In this document: in pieces, positions 30,601 through 42,668 of the stretch | How the letters are laid out: each line of letters starts with the position of its first letter | Position numbering within the stretch: position 1 is the stretch's first letter | Assembly: GCA_015227615.1 (NCBI GenBank) | Contig: JAALGZ010000032.1 | Coordinates: 186,001 to 250,000, forward strand | From: Labyrinthula sp. Ha | Taxonomy: Eukaryota; Sar; Bigyra; Labyrinthulida; Labyrinthulaceae | Length of the DNA stretch: 64,000 nt | Direction: 5' to 3' | Program-made: the position numbers and the translations under genes | The notes under the pieces: generated by a model | Told to the model about the DNA's origin: nothing | The model's database searches: none | Seen by the model: only the letters and a program-made list of their open reading frames with translations

Positions 30601-32947
30601 AGTAACTAATACCTACAGCTTAAGCACCAAAAGAAAGGCTTAGTGAACAATTATTAAGAACGCTCTACCAATGCTATAACTACGGGTATTGCCTATATGT
30701 AAAGATGGAGTTCGTTTTGGCAAGAGATTAAAAATCTCCTTTGCCAAGCCCCAATAGTATAGTCCTTCTAAAAATAAGTACCGGTTATTTTTTTATTTCT
30801 TGTAAGAGAAATTTTGACATATTCCTCAATTGCTAAGTTTGACATCTTAGTTATGTCTTCTACAGAATGAAGATCATATGATACATGTAGGGTTTTTCAT
30901 CATAACAATCATAGTAAATTGCTTCTCATAAGGATGTTTTAATTAACTCTTGTATTACTTAAGGCACAAATATTATTATTTTAAATTTATCCATAGCCTC
31001 TTCAAATTATGAAAATCTGTTTCTGTTGGTTCCTCGCAAACTAAGTTTCAGGGCTTTATTGAAGCTATCAGTTACTTGAACACTTATCTAGGAAAACAAT
31101 ATTCATAGGCAGACTAAGATGCACCGGGAACAAATGACAGAGATTCTTGGGGCATGGGATAAAATAAATATTACCAGCGCGTACATTATTGATGTCTAGA
31201 ATATTCTAAATACTTCGGAGATGATATATTTGGAAATAATCTAAATTTGATAAGTATGTATATCATCTCAATATGACACTAGTCCTTGTCTCACATAACA
31301 TATGGATCCTTGTAGAAACAAAAGAGTTGTTTAACACCCCTGAGGTATATATCATTGTCTGAGAGACATGAATAAAAAATCTGGCCTTTTTCATTTACTT
31401 TTTCTATATTATACTTCTTTAAGTAGCCTATAGCAACCGATCACGTCTATTAAGAAGACAATATCATTGCCAAAGTCACGAATAAGAATCTTAATTGTAT
31501 ATGTTAATAAAATCTAAACATGTTGTGGACATATAACATGTGCAAGAAAATTGAGAATGGTGAACTCTTTCGTGATAAAAATCGACAAGCAAAAGTAGCA
31601 ATTGAGTTAAATAATACTATATTGGATTTATTAAGGCCTTGTAACAGAACCCAAAGAAATGTTTCAAAGCAATATAAAAAAACTACGTGGTTACCAAGAT
31701 AATCTCATCGAATGTAACTTCATTTCAATACTTTTGTTCGTCGAGAAGCTTTGGCTTGCTTTTTTATGTGAAATTTTCTCAGTGCAGCAGCAACTATATC
31801 ACAATTAATGTATTTTATTTTTTATTTATGCGAAAAACAAGAAATCGTGTTGCTAAATTTTGTAATAAGTAATTGAAATATCTCTATAAGAGATGGTAAT
31901 TACTGTAAAGCCTATTTTTATAAGATTAAGGTCTAAGTGGTTTGAATCTCGGGAGAAAACGAACGCACATTGTCCTGTTAGTGTCTGTAATTTTCTATTT
32001 TTTATCCTTTTCTCTTACTTTCTATTAATTGCAATACTGCATGTAGTTGTCGGAGACTCAATATTTTCAAAAAATTGTGAAAGGGCAATGGTCGATGTAC
32101 CTAACCTTCCTTATTTGTAAAAATAGTAATCATCAAAAGGATGGTCTCTCAACAAAAGAATCCTTATTTTAATGTTTCTAGCTGCTCATTTTTACCTTAT
32201 CAACTACTACACTTAGTTGAACTCTCTACAGTAGACTTAACCTAAATTATGAAGCAATATTCGGTTTAAAATACAACCTGGGGTACAGGCTAAAATGGTT
32301 TCTCCTTCATAAATTGAGAAACCGGACAATGATTGTTAGTTAAACTAGAATTTAGAAGTCTTCAAGTATTCTCATAAAAGTTTTAAAGTATCTCCAAAAA
32401 GTTCCATAATGTTACGCAAGAAAAATCAAAATTTCTTAAATACTTCTTATGAAATTTTTAAATATTTGCGAGAAGTTTGAAAATATCTAGAATTTAGCTA
32501 TATATCACGCTACCAAATCTGTATATGATCAATGTAGATCTAACAACTTCCTTTTCCCACTGTAGAACTTCAAAGAAGATCCAGATTTAGGAAAAAATAA
32601 TTACCTGTCGATTTTCATTTAAGCAGTATGAAAATAAAAAGCTGGTAACCTCAATAACTAGTATAATCTATTAATGAATCACAGGACCCTACTCACAGTG
32701 AGGTACATACAAATCCCCATTCTTTATCTAAAGCAGCTAGGAGATTTTGTGGGCATCTCCAGTCCTCCTAAGAGCTACTTATAAGCTGTATTGAATCTCT
32801 GTGGGAATTTAAACTACACCCTAAACATAGGTATTCGGGAACTTTTATTAAATTCTGATGTCCATGTAACGCAATGTCTCGCAATACCGTCCGACCTTTT
32901 CTGAAGGACATTTTCCTCGCCGAATAATGTGTTACTACTCTCTCCAC

Positions 32948-32980
32948 TTTTCCCTAACTTTTCCCTAACTTTTCCCTAAC
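32948..32980. repeat. three tandem 11-bp units with a CCCTAA core
   Basis: Three perfect copies of TTTTCCCTAAC lie head to tail (reverse complement GTTAGGGAAAA). Each holds the TTAGGG hexamer of many telomeres, but spaced by five other bases. It may be chance, a microsatellite or a degenerate interstitial telomere-like patch. Confidence 0.6.
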
Positions 32981-34599
32981 TTTTTGTACCTTTTAAGACT
33001 TTTATTCAATGATCAAGGCTTAGAGAGTATGTCTCAGCTTAATTCAATATCATTACCAGCTTTTACTCTTAGAATTAAAATTTCTTGTCAAATATCATTT
33101 TTTTTCTACATAAATTAGTATTCCATTCAGACAGATCAGTAATATTTCTTCCCTAATACTAGCTTCGGATGATATCTGAATAAAATTATACAAAGAGCTA
33201 TTGTTGGAGAATTTAAATTGGGACTCGGATGACACCAATTTTTGAAATCCATTTTCCGATGTTGCGACATGTATGACACATATATTCTCATCATTTCGCT
33301 GAACTTTACATCTCAATTCTTTTACTCCAATATCTTTTTTATGTACCCGTAATATTTAGATATCTTTACTCTTAGGCCTACAAAACAAGAGATACAAATC
33401 TGTGGTTCTAATTCTAGAAGTTTTTTTTGTACTTCATTCGATGTCCCGAGACATATATGTCTTTAGTCCCTTAGCATCAGTACGAAGCTTCACCGTCAAT
33501 GGCCTCGATACTTGGAATTTAGACCCCCTTTACTTAGTAACATTAGTTTGTTAATGTGCTAGGGCTATCTTAACTAAGTCAAATCAATTCTAAGAATTTG
33601 GAAATTCTTCCGTCAATGTGAGACTAACCGGTAAGCACAAAAGTAGGATCCCAAGTAATGCTAAATTTGTAATAAATACTGTAGAACTCTTAGACAGGCG
33701 CTCGGGATACTCAGAACAATTTTTTAAGCTAATATGAAGCGTTCAGTGGACCGATAACAATATCCTATTAAAACGAAAGTGACTGCAGCTTAGAGTTTGA
33801 AACTAGAGAACTCAACAAACAGTTTCATCTTATGAATAATTTTTTTGATTAGTTATGGTTTAGTTACAGAAAATATAATCTGAAGACATACCCTGAGATG
33901 TCATAGGAACACATACGTAGACGCTATGAATAATCTAATAATTTTTCATATCCTAATATATTCAAACTACTAATTGTACCAGATAAGAAAGAAAACCACA
34001 GAACCAAAAATTACATCCTCCATTCCTAAAGGCTATGTATTATTCTATAGACTTATTTTTTTTGGTACAAAACATTTGAATTTCAAGTCTGTAACCTCAG
34101 GATTTATTTCTAAACAAATCTCAATCCCTTCTGACCTTAAACTATCCAAGCTAGAGAACAATATTACTCTAACGTGCTAAACATGAAAAAACTTCAAAAA
34201 ATTGTAAACCTTGTGCGATTTCACTTCTTCGACTAAACGACCTGTAAAATCATTTCTTTCTTTTTAACACATGAACTTCTCACCTATTGTCAATATCGTG
34301 TACTCTTCTCTTCAAACAAGTACTGAGAACGCACCGATGAGTGTTGAAACTAATAGGCCAACAAAGTTCTTATCTTACATTTGGTGTCAACTTAATGCGG
34401 TCGATGATATAAGAAAACTCATATCCTCACTCTCATAACGTATCCAAAGTTAGATCTAAAGTACGTTTGACCACTCAGATGGCAACAAACAAAACCGACA
34501 GAACCTAAAATTTCAAGCACAACACTTGAGAGTCAGATTTTCTCGCAGAAGGTACCCTTAGCCTTTGACAAGAGTCTGTAGCCCATATCACAAGGTAGA

Positions 34600-37500
34600 T
34601 CTGTTTATAATAGTAACATCATATCTCTACACCACGCGGTCAAAGCTGCCTAAATGTAGAAATCCACAGAAAACAACAATTTGTCACTACGTGGTACACA
34701 TATCCTCCAAAATGAATTCCTCTTAAAACCAACCAAACAAATATTCTCTCAACGAAGCTTAACATTAAATTTCTCTCTAATCTTAACCAACGCAGCAAGA
34801 TATCCTTCAGAAGATAACTCATACTCCGTTGGAACAATAAGCATATCTTCAATTTCCAGAATTATCTCTTTTGGGTATCTTTCTCTGAAACTGTGCGTAG
34901 GTATCTATTACCACTTAGTCGTAGAGGACCAAAGAGGTACTGCAGTACATCCCAGCTCCTCATATTCCAGTTTAGTAAAGTCTAATCATAATGTTATCGA
35001 AGATTTTTACATTCATTTCAATTAACACTTTCCTTTGTTCGAAATTGCTTTGATACGTTTCATTTACGCTTTCTTCGCAAGTTTCTCCCAAGAGTTTCTT
35101 CGCTGCATTTGTCGAATCAAACTTCCTTTCTAACTTCAACTTCTCCAGAGAAAACGTTCCTGAAGGATCCGTTACCCAATTAATATCTATTAACTGAACC
35201 CTTAAATGCACCTAATTCTTTCTTCCGAGTTTTCTTTGTAAACATGAATATACCATAGACTTTGATTAATAAGGTATATACTTTGCAAATTGTATATAGT
35301 TTTCAACACCAAATCTCAAAACCAGATTTCTTATCAGGTGTTGATCAACCTTTTCCTATCGCAACACAAAAGTTTTCTCCTAGGAAGATTATTCGATAAT
35401 TGAGTATTCACCTTATCTTTGAAATGATGTATTAGGCATATTCGGAACCTTCCAACCCAGGGCGCTGACATATCCATAGCAAACTTCATATCAATTGGGG
35501 CTTGAGCTTGCCTTCGAATTAATTTTGTCCTATTCAAAACAAGGTTTTCTCTCAAGAATTTGATATAAAACTCCATAACATCCCTATAGGTGGTAAACAG
35601 CCGCTTCCATGTATCATCAAAAGGTTTGAAACATCTTCCTCTTACCTGAACAAGTTATTCACCCTTCAAGTACCTAATTTCAAAGAATCCTTCAACCTCA
35701 AGTTCTCCAAATTACTTATAAAAACTCTCCTAATTGTAATGTCTGGCACAAATCTTTCGGCTTGTAGAAGTAATGTCGACTTCCGCGAACTACCTGGGTC
35801 TTTCCACTGAGTAGCCTAATCTTATATACGTTAGATTAAAGCTCTTCTACCACAATGACCAGTCCCGACCAAATAAGTTTCGGCTTTTTTTCCCTAGGTG
35901 TATTTTTTAACTAAGTAGGAACTAATCACCAGGTACATGTTGAATACATGCATTATTAACTATTTCTGGCACTTATTTCAATACTCATTGCATGTACTTT
36001 TCATGAATGACACATAGTCAGCAACCTGACTATGAAATTCATCAAGATTAAGATAAAATTTGTTCTAAAGGTGGTACAAGGTATCCTTATCCACGTTATC
36101 TCTCCCTTTGGGCCACCAATCTTCCGATAGATTACCTTTAGAAAGACCTCTCTTTCATTGTACTCCTTTACTGAATCTATGTTTAAAAACTAGAAGTTTG
36201 GGATAGGAACTACTTCCATTCCTGGCAGTTTAGTACTTGACAATGGAATCCTGTTAACCACTTTCATCACTGACTCGATCGCATCCGGCCACGAATCCCA
36301 TTACAATCTTATTTCTGAAAACAAACTTCTCAAGAAGTCCAGAACCTTTCTACATACATTTCCGACATCTGCATTGGTCCAACTGAAATAGCTAACTGCA
36401 TAGTTATATGTAAACCAGACCTCTTTATACAACGATATAAATAACTTATTCGCAAAATTGAATCACCTGTTTGTTACAAGTGTAAATTTCATCTATAATC
36501 TCCAGGGACCATGAAACTTAGCCAATGCTTCAACCACTGCTTTCATATTTACCTTAGGCAAATAATAGAAACAGAAAAAAATGAGAGAAGGTCTCGGTAG
36601 CAACTGGAATAAAGCCGTTAGATTTTGCATGCAATAGTTCTACAGCAAATACTTTCTCTTGCCTCCTAGCTTATGTCATCAAATGTAAGTTATCCTTTAC
36701 TGACTTCGCTATCCTAGTGCAGTGAACGCAACTGGGCATCAGGATAAACCAGATATCAATCCCCTTCTGAAGGGCTATAATATGACACGCTTGGCCAATA
36801 CCAATATCAAGGAAGTACTAGGTAAGCTACAAGCAAGGATTGTCAAGAATGGTGACCTTCGTAAGATGAATGTATGGACCACACTGATAGTGCTACAAGA
36901 GTATATAGTAAATCAGCAAATAACGTCTGCTCCAAAAGTACAACCCACTCCAAGTCAAACAGAGTAATATCATATTCCTATTCTTGGAATAGTTCCTCAG
37001 CAAACCATACATGTATACCGTTCATCAGCAGATCAAGTGATTTACGCCATCGCACAGCTTAAATTCTACCACACAACAGTTCCGCAATGCAACCTCAGCA
37101 TTCAAGAAAAATTAAGAAAAATAATAAAATGATATAGGTAGAAAGATTCACATCTTCGATCCTGGAAACATCGCGGGAAAAGACCCTAGCTTCTTTACAG
37201 TTTCAATATCAAAGGTGTTTGTAAACAAAAAGGTAAAAATAGAATGAATCAAAACTCTATGAAATCAGAGCGTTAGAAAGACAGCACTTCAGTTTCTTTC
37301 AGGATCTTCAATAATAGAATTATGCATATTCTTGGGAAGTTTTCTTCTTATTAAGCAGGAATTTTGTCTCATAGCAGCATCATAAAGGGAATCGAAGTCT
37401 TGTACAGCGTTCTTAAATATTGTCTCAAGTGAAACCAAAAACTCTAGACTCTATTTATTGACCTCAGATTTTTTTTCTTAAGTCAAAGATTTATCCAAGT

Positions 37501-39100
37501 GGGTTTAAATGATCAACATTTCCCAATTAGACTAAGAATAATTCTAAAGAATCTAAAGCAAGTAGAAGAATGTAACGGTTTTTCATGTTCAGTAAACTTA
37601 GCACCAAGGATTTTGACTTGGTGTTTGTTATCTCCTGCAATGTTTGTAATAACTTCAATCCTCGTTAAGAAACCGATAAGCTCTAGTACATTGGCGAATA
37701 TATCAATGGGTGGTACCCTATTATTTCATTACCACTTGTTGCTAACTTTATCAAAATTGGTGAAAAAGATGGACATGTCTTCATTTTCATGAATCAACTA
37801 AGATTTATAAAATATATTCAGCCTCGAGCCTCAACATCTCAAAAACTAAAATTCTGTTAGCAAGCTACAGTTAAAATACAGAAGAAGGTATACCTGACAA
37901 AGAAATAAATATCCTTCTAAACAAAGTTACATTGCTAGTATTACAACAAGTTATTTGAAACTGAAGTCGTCTATGCTATGGAGTGCAGAACCATATACTG
38001 GGGCGAGATACCTAAACACAATCGCAAATATACTTTAACCAATCACCTGTCAAGGAGTTACTTTAACACAAGTTGGAACACCTAGCGGGATCAATTCTTA
38101 AAAATTTAGACACTATCGAACCAGTAAAAATCTACTAGTATCTGTGGATGAGCTTAAGCTCAACTTATAAATCAGCCAACAGAACCATTATAAAACTATA
38201 ACTTTATGAAGTGAGGCTGAATTCATATCGTGAGAATGTTTTGGCAACAATCATCTGGAAAGAAAAGAAACGAAACTTCGTACGCGCATTTGTTCCCTCA
38301 CATGGATTATTTCTCTTGGTCAACCCAGCTAAGGATAAAAGAATAAATAAATACCAGCACATTTTCTTAAGAAAAGCAGAACTATTGGTAAAAGAACTTC
38401 GACTCAATAAAACTAAGATACAGGAACGCAAGTTGAAAGTTAATAGAACCTTCTAGGAGCTTCAAAGCAGCCAAGAAAGTACAGAAAACACCATGTACTG
38501 TACGAACTTCACCTCACCCTTTTGAAAACGTCCAGCAAAGCTTCAAGAAAAAAACGGAGAAACATGTCTTAACATGAATGGCAGCTTGAACGAGATATGG
38601 ACCCACTTCTTCTTTTGAACCTCCGCCAATTTCTGGTGGAATCAACCCTGAACGTCGTAACCATCCTCAGGGATTAGAACAATAGGAAGAGTTCACCGGA
38701 AATTTCAGGTTAATCACCCATCTAGTAGTCGCTTGAACAATGAAAAGATAAGAGCGTCAGGGAACTGCCAACATATATCCCCTTAAATATATGCAATTTC
38801 TTCTCTTCGAAAACAGCATGATCAAACTCATCTAAGAAAATTAAGTCAAATTTGATGGAAATTCAAACGAACTAAAAGTTTACAGGACAAACCTGAAGCT
38901 ATAGAACTTCTTTCTTAGAAGAATAGCCCTTACCTTTCTTAGACGAGAAACAGCTTATCTCATAGTCCTAACACCTTCAACAAAATAGTAGACCCCGAAA
39001 AAGCAACCATAGTAACCAGAAGTCTGGAAACAATCTCCATTGGACTCCATTAATTTAGCTGGAACTATTTTAAGACTACCTACAAACTAATCTAGCTTCC
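34600..39100 (-). mobile_element. fossil Ty3/Gypsy-like LTR retroelement remnant
   Basis: A heavily broken retroelement on the minus strand. Parts recognisable by residue pattern are a reverse transcriptase/RNase H connecting region near 38.2-38.45 kb and integrase-like stretches near 36.2-36.5 and 35.3-35.6 kb. Their order fits a Ty3/Gypsy pol read on this strand. Long terminal repeats and ends were not identified, so the limits are approximate. It has many breaks and looks old. No intact reading frame remains. Confidence 0.4.
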
Positions 39101-39800
39101 CCGGTGAGGATCGTCACTTTCACAAAAACACACCACTTGAACAACTTCCCACGTGTAACAAGCGTTGAAAATTGGTATGAAGCCTAACTAGAGCCACTTT
39201 TAAAAATAGTTTCTGTTTTAGATCATATAAAGATTAATAGCCAATAGTATTACACATATTATTGGATCTTATTCTTCTTGTCAGGTTTGATGTTTCTAAG
39301 TCATACACAAATCATATATATTCGGAATTCTTCACAATTTCGCAGGTTGTGGGTTTGCATCAGATCTGTAAAGTATAAAAGTATCCTGTTATTAAGAATA
39401 TCACCAGGGTAAAGCCCAAAACCAAGGGAACGAAACAGTAGAACAACCTAGACCAAGACATATCACACAATGACCAAAATAATGATAACTTGCTGTCAAA
39501 AAATCTCAGTAAAAGGTTAACTTGATAGCGGGACTCTATGGGAAGTACTTAAATAATAAGTTAGAATATAACAGGGAGTGAAAACAGTATAAGTTGCAAG
39601 GGTTAAGACTACATCTGAATTAACTCTCAGTTAAGTATGATATAAATAGTTTTCCCTATTTTCAAGAGACAAAGTGTTTCAATAACGTCACCAACACGAA
39701 ACAAAAAATTGGTTAGTATATATTAGAAGTACAAAACTCAGTCCATAAACCTAAGTCTTGTATATTGTTCCAAAATACATAATCTTAGAGTCACAAGAGA

Positions 39801-40500
39801 TGAATGCTTTGGTTACTTGGGAGTTAATGGATCGGGAAAAACGACGACTATTCGTTGCTTAGTTGGGAATTTGATAGCGACTGGCGGAACTGCCTCTATA
39901 AAAGGTTTCGACGTAGTTTCTCAACAGACTGAAGTTAGACAAAATATAGGATATTGTAACCAATTTGGAAGTCTTCTTGGAAATCTTACAGTGATGCAGC
40001 ATTTGGAACTATTCTGTAGTTTTAAACTTGGTGAGTTACGTAGACAAGAAGAAATTTCCGAAGCTACTAGCTTAAGCGCCAGTAATTTGATTAATAAGCA
40101 TTGCAATGAATTGATTGATGGACTAAGTTTGAGACCGTTTGCTAACAAAAAGAGTAAAACATTGAGTGGAGGAAACAAGCGAAAGTTGAGTGTAACAATT
40201 GCGATGGTTGGTTCACCTAGTGTAATGCTATTGGATGAACCTTCAACTGGTATGGATGTGGCTTCTAGAAGATTTATGTGGAATATTATTCAAGATATGA
40301 GGCAAGGGAACTTTTCAACGACAAAAACTTCAATTGTATTGACTACTCATAGTATGGAAGAGTGTGAAGCACTATGTTCAAAATTGGGGATTCTTAATGC
40401 AGTACAACTTAGAGCTTTGGGTACACCACAGCATTTAAAAGAAAAGTTTGGAACTGGATATATTCTGGACTTGAAACTAAAGACTGTTACCAGAGAAGAC
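39801..40500 (+). pseudogene. truncated copy of the ABCA second nucleotide-binding domain
   Basis: This stretch matches 54345..55043 of the ABCA gene, in opposite orientation, with no indels and about 15 base differences over 699 bp by eye (about 98% identity). It covers GVNGSGKTTT (Walker A), LSGGNKRKLS (signature) and VMLLDEPSTGMD (Walker B), then stops matching abruptly after KTVTREDK and soon meets a stop. It lacks membrane domains and NBD1, and the matching frame has no ATG upstream of Walker A. Ten of the 14 changed codons alter an amino acid, which suggests little constraint. It is a recent partial duplication, almost surely non-functional as a transporter. Confidence 0.9.
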
Positions 40501-40774
40501 AAAAACAACTTGTATTAAGTTTGAGAAACTTTGTTCTATGAGAAAAGGAAAGGCTGGTTTGCACAGTTTCTATAACCAAAAGGTTTAAACCTTAGTCTAA
40601 GTATAAATAAAGATATAAATAGCGTCACAAACAAAAATGCCAAACTTCAAAAGTGACGGTAGACTAGATAAATCCCCCTTTTGCCTAAAACTTTATATCG
40701 TTTTCCTGTTTAACCTATTAAATACTATCTTATTCTTATTCTCGTTTCCAGTATAAATAAACACCACTACAGGC

Positions 40775-41857
40775 TTACAAAACAGACGAACGGAACCATG
40801 GATGTTCAAGTGCTTCCTTTGCACTTATCCTCTCCGTGTAATCCCTTTCCAATAACTTGTTCAGTAAGTCGACAGCTTGTGGATCACCAAAACATTCTTG
40901 TTCCATCGCAGTCTTCCAATTTTCTGGCTGCAAGCCATAGTCAATGGCTTCTAACTCAGCAGCTGGTCCCTGAGTTCCTTCCCTTTTTGGAAATGGAGAG
41001 CTCAGTGCTAACAAAGAATACATTACACAACCTGCACCCCACATATCACACGCTGGGGTATATATTCTATCACTAAGAACTTCTGGAGCAACATATCCAT
41101 AAGTACCAGCTGGATTGATCTGCATGCTAGTTTGCAGAGCTTCACCCTTTTTATAAAACGTAGCGTATCCAAAATCAGTTAACTGGATATCCAACCCTGA
41201 CTGATTTATCAACTCTGTAGAGGACAAATATGGACTAATAGGAGGACTGGCTAATAAAATATTTTCTAATTTGATATCTCTGTGAAGAACGTTATTTTCA
41301 TGTAGATATAACACAGCCTTAAGTAACTGTTTCATAGCCATCTTAGTGTGTGCTAGATTCAAAGCTCCATGGTTCGTAACAAAATCAAATAAATCGCCTC
41401 CTCTGAGGAGATCAAAAACTAAACAAAGGTGATCACCAGTTTCAAAAACATCTTGTAACTTTGTAAAGTGATTTTCAGCCTCATCAACCTTAACATCATT
41501 CAAATAGTTTAATATCTTCAGCTCACTCGTTCTTATTGAGGAAGGGACTCTTCTCTTGTTTATCCTCTTCACGGCTAAATTGTATCTATCCAACACGTCC
41601 AGATATGGGTTTTCGTAGTTCCTCAGAAGATCTTCCGCCGAATACACGGTTGCGAAAAAACCGTGTCCTACTTGCTCCCCCAATCTATATCTTGAAACTT
41701 CCTCACTCTCAACATGGGTTTCCTTCCATCCAGAAAGTTGTGGCTGCGGTTGCACTTGTACAGCTTGAAAGGACTTAACAGGTTGTACTAGCGTAGAAAG
41801 TTTCTGTCCGAGGGCTATCATGATGTTTTTCGTATTTACCTTTGATATCGCTCTCAT
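40775..41857 (-). CDS. CAMK-like Ser/Thr protein kinase
   Basis: 360 aa, single kinase domain from about residue 57 to the end. All core motifs are present: glycine loop LGEQVGHGFFATVY, VAIK-lysine K97 in LAVKRINK, HRDIKLEN (catalytic D194), LTDFGYA (D228), and GTYGYVAPEVL at the end of the activation segment. The later CDMWGAGCVMYSLLALSSPF and RISAKEALEHPWF are typical of the CAMK group. The N-terminal 55 residues are Gln/Pro/Val-rich without a recognised domain. There is no C-terminal calmodulin-binding extension. The start could also be Met13. No introns seen. Substrates cannot be inferred. Confidence 0.93.
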   Translation of the reverse strand: MRAISKVNTKNIMIALGQKLSTLVQPVKSFQAVQVQPQPQLSGWKETHVESEEVSRYRLGEQVGHGFFATVYSAEDLLRNYENPYLDVLDRYNLAVKRINKRRVPSSIRTSELKILNYLNDVKVDEAENHFTKLQDVFETGDHLCLVFDLLRGGDLFDFVTNHGALNLAHTKMAMKQLLKAVLYLHENNVLHRDIKLENILLASPPISPYLSSTELINQSGLDIQLTDFGYATFYKKGEALQTSMQINPAGTYGYVAPEVLSDRIYTPACDMWGAGCVMYSLLALSSPFPKREGTQGPAAELEAIDYGLQPENWKTAMEQECFGDPQAVDLLNKLLERDYTERISAKEALEHPWFRSSVL

Positions 41858-42628
41858 TCTAATGTATTTGATGTAGATTAAGGAATTCTCCTCGTTTTGA
41901 GGAACTTTTTTCTGTTTAGAAGTTTGTCTGGAACGGCTAACTTTTAATTTCTAATTTTTTAATACGAAAGTTCCGATACGCTCTGAACTTTCTTAGCAAG
42001 TAATGATGATATCAATCATACATAGAAAAAGCATATATATAAATATATAATACTATAAAATATAATCTTCTATTCCAATAAAAATTTATTATAGAATATT
42101 AAAACTAAATAATAATTTCTACATTTATTTTATTATTTCAATACCGTTGGTTATTGAGAAGTATATTAAATATATGGTGTATTTGATATACATACATGAA
42201 TTAGATTCTGATGGGAGATTACCGGGAATCAAGTAGTCAGTTTTGATACGAAAATATCAAAAGAAAAGTTCTTCTCATAGTTTAAAGTTCTAAAGAATAG
42301 AAAATTATACTTGCTTTATGTACTTTTGGGAATATATTATATGGGTTACTAATTCAATTTTTTACACTGGATATGAATCTTGTGAATGATTTTCTTAACC
42401 AATGAATTTATTTGTTTTATATACAAATTATTACTTGTTTGTTTAAAAGACAAATATTTCTGATTATTGTGATTTATGGCCACTAAAATATTATATATTG
42501 GGGTTTTAAATTATTTATTTTATTTAAAACAATAAGAAGTTTCGGTTTAGAACTTTCTTATGTTTCAAACAATTGAAAAAAAAAATACAAAGCTTCACAT
42601 ATTCTAATATAGACACTAAAGAGAAAAA

Positions 42629-42668
<40 letters not shown>

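Larger units (their letters stand above)
27477..34599. other. long gene-poor tract
   Basis: About 7 kb with no supportable gene. Short frames (for example near 30.0, 31.5, 31.9 and 33.1-33.3 kb) lack motifs or consistent coding character. Features seen are a CRE-like palindrome near the HMG gene and an 11-bp telomere-like triplicate at 32948-32980. Confidence 0.5.

Noticed and set aside
31920-31990. A T-arm-like sequence (GGTTTGAATCTC) suggesting a tRNA
   Set aside because: No matching acceptor, D or anticodon stems could be folded around it.
34681-35025. Plus-strand 114-codon frame
   Set aside because: It lies antisense to the fossil retroelement and has no recognisable protein character.
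39817-40518. A second, working ABC ATPase gene
   Set aside because: It is a truncated, near-identical copy of ABCA NBD2 with no start codon in frame upstream of Walker A and no membrane domain.
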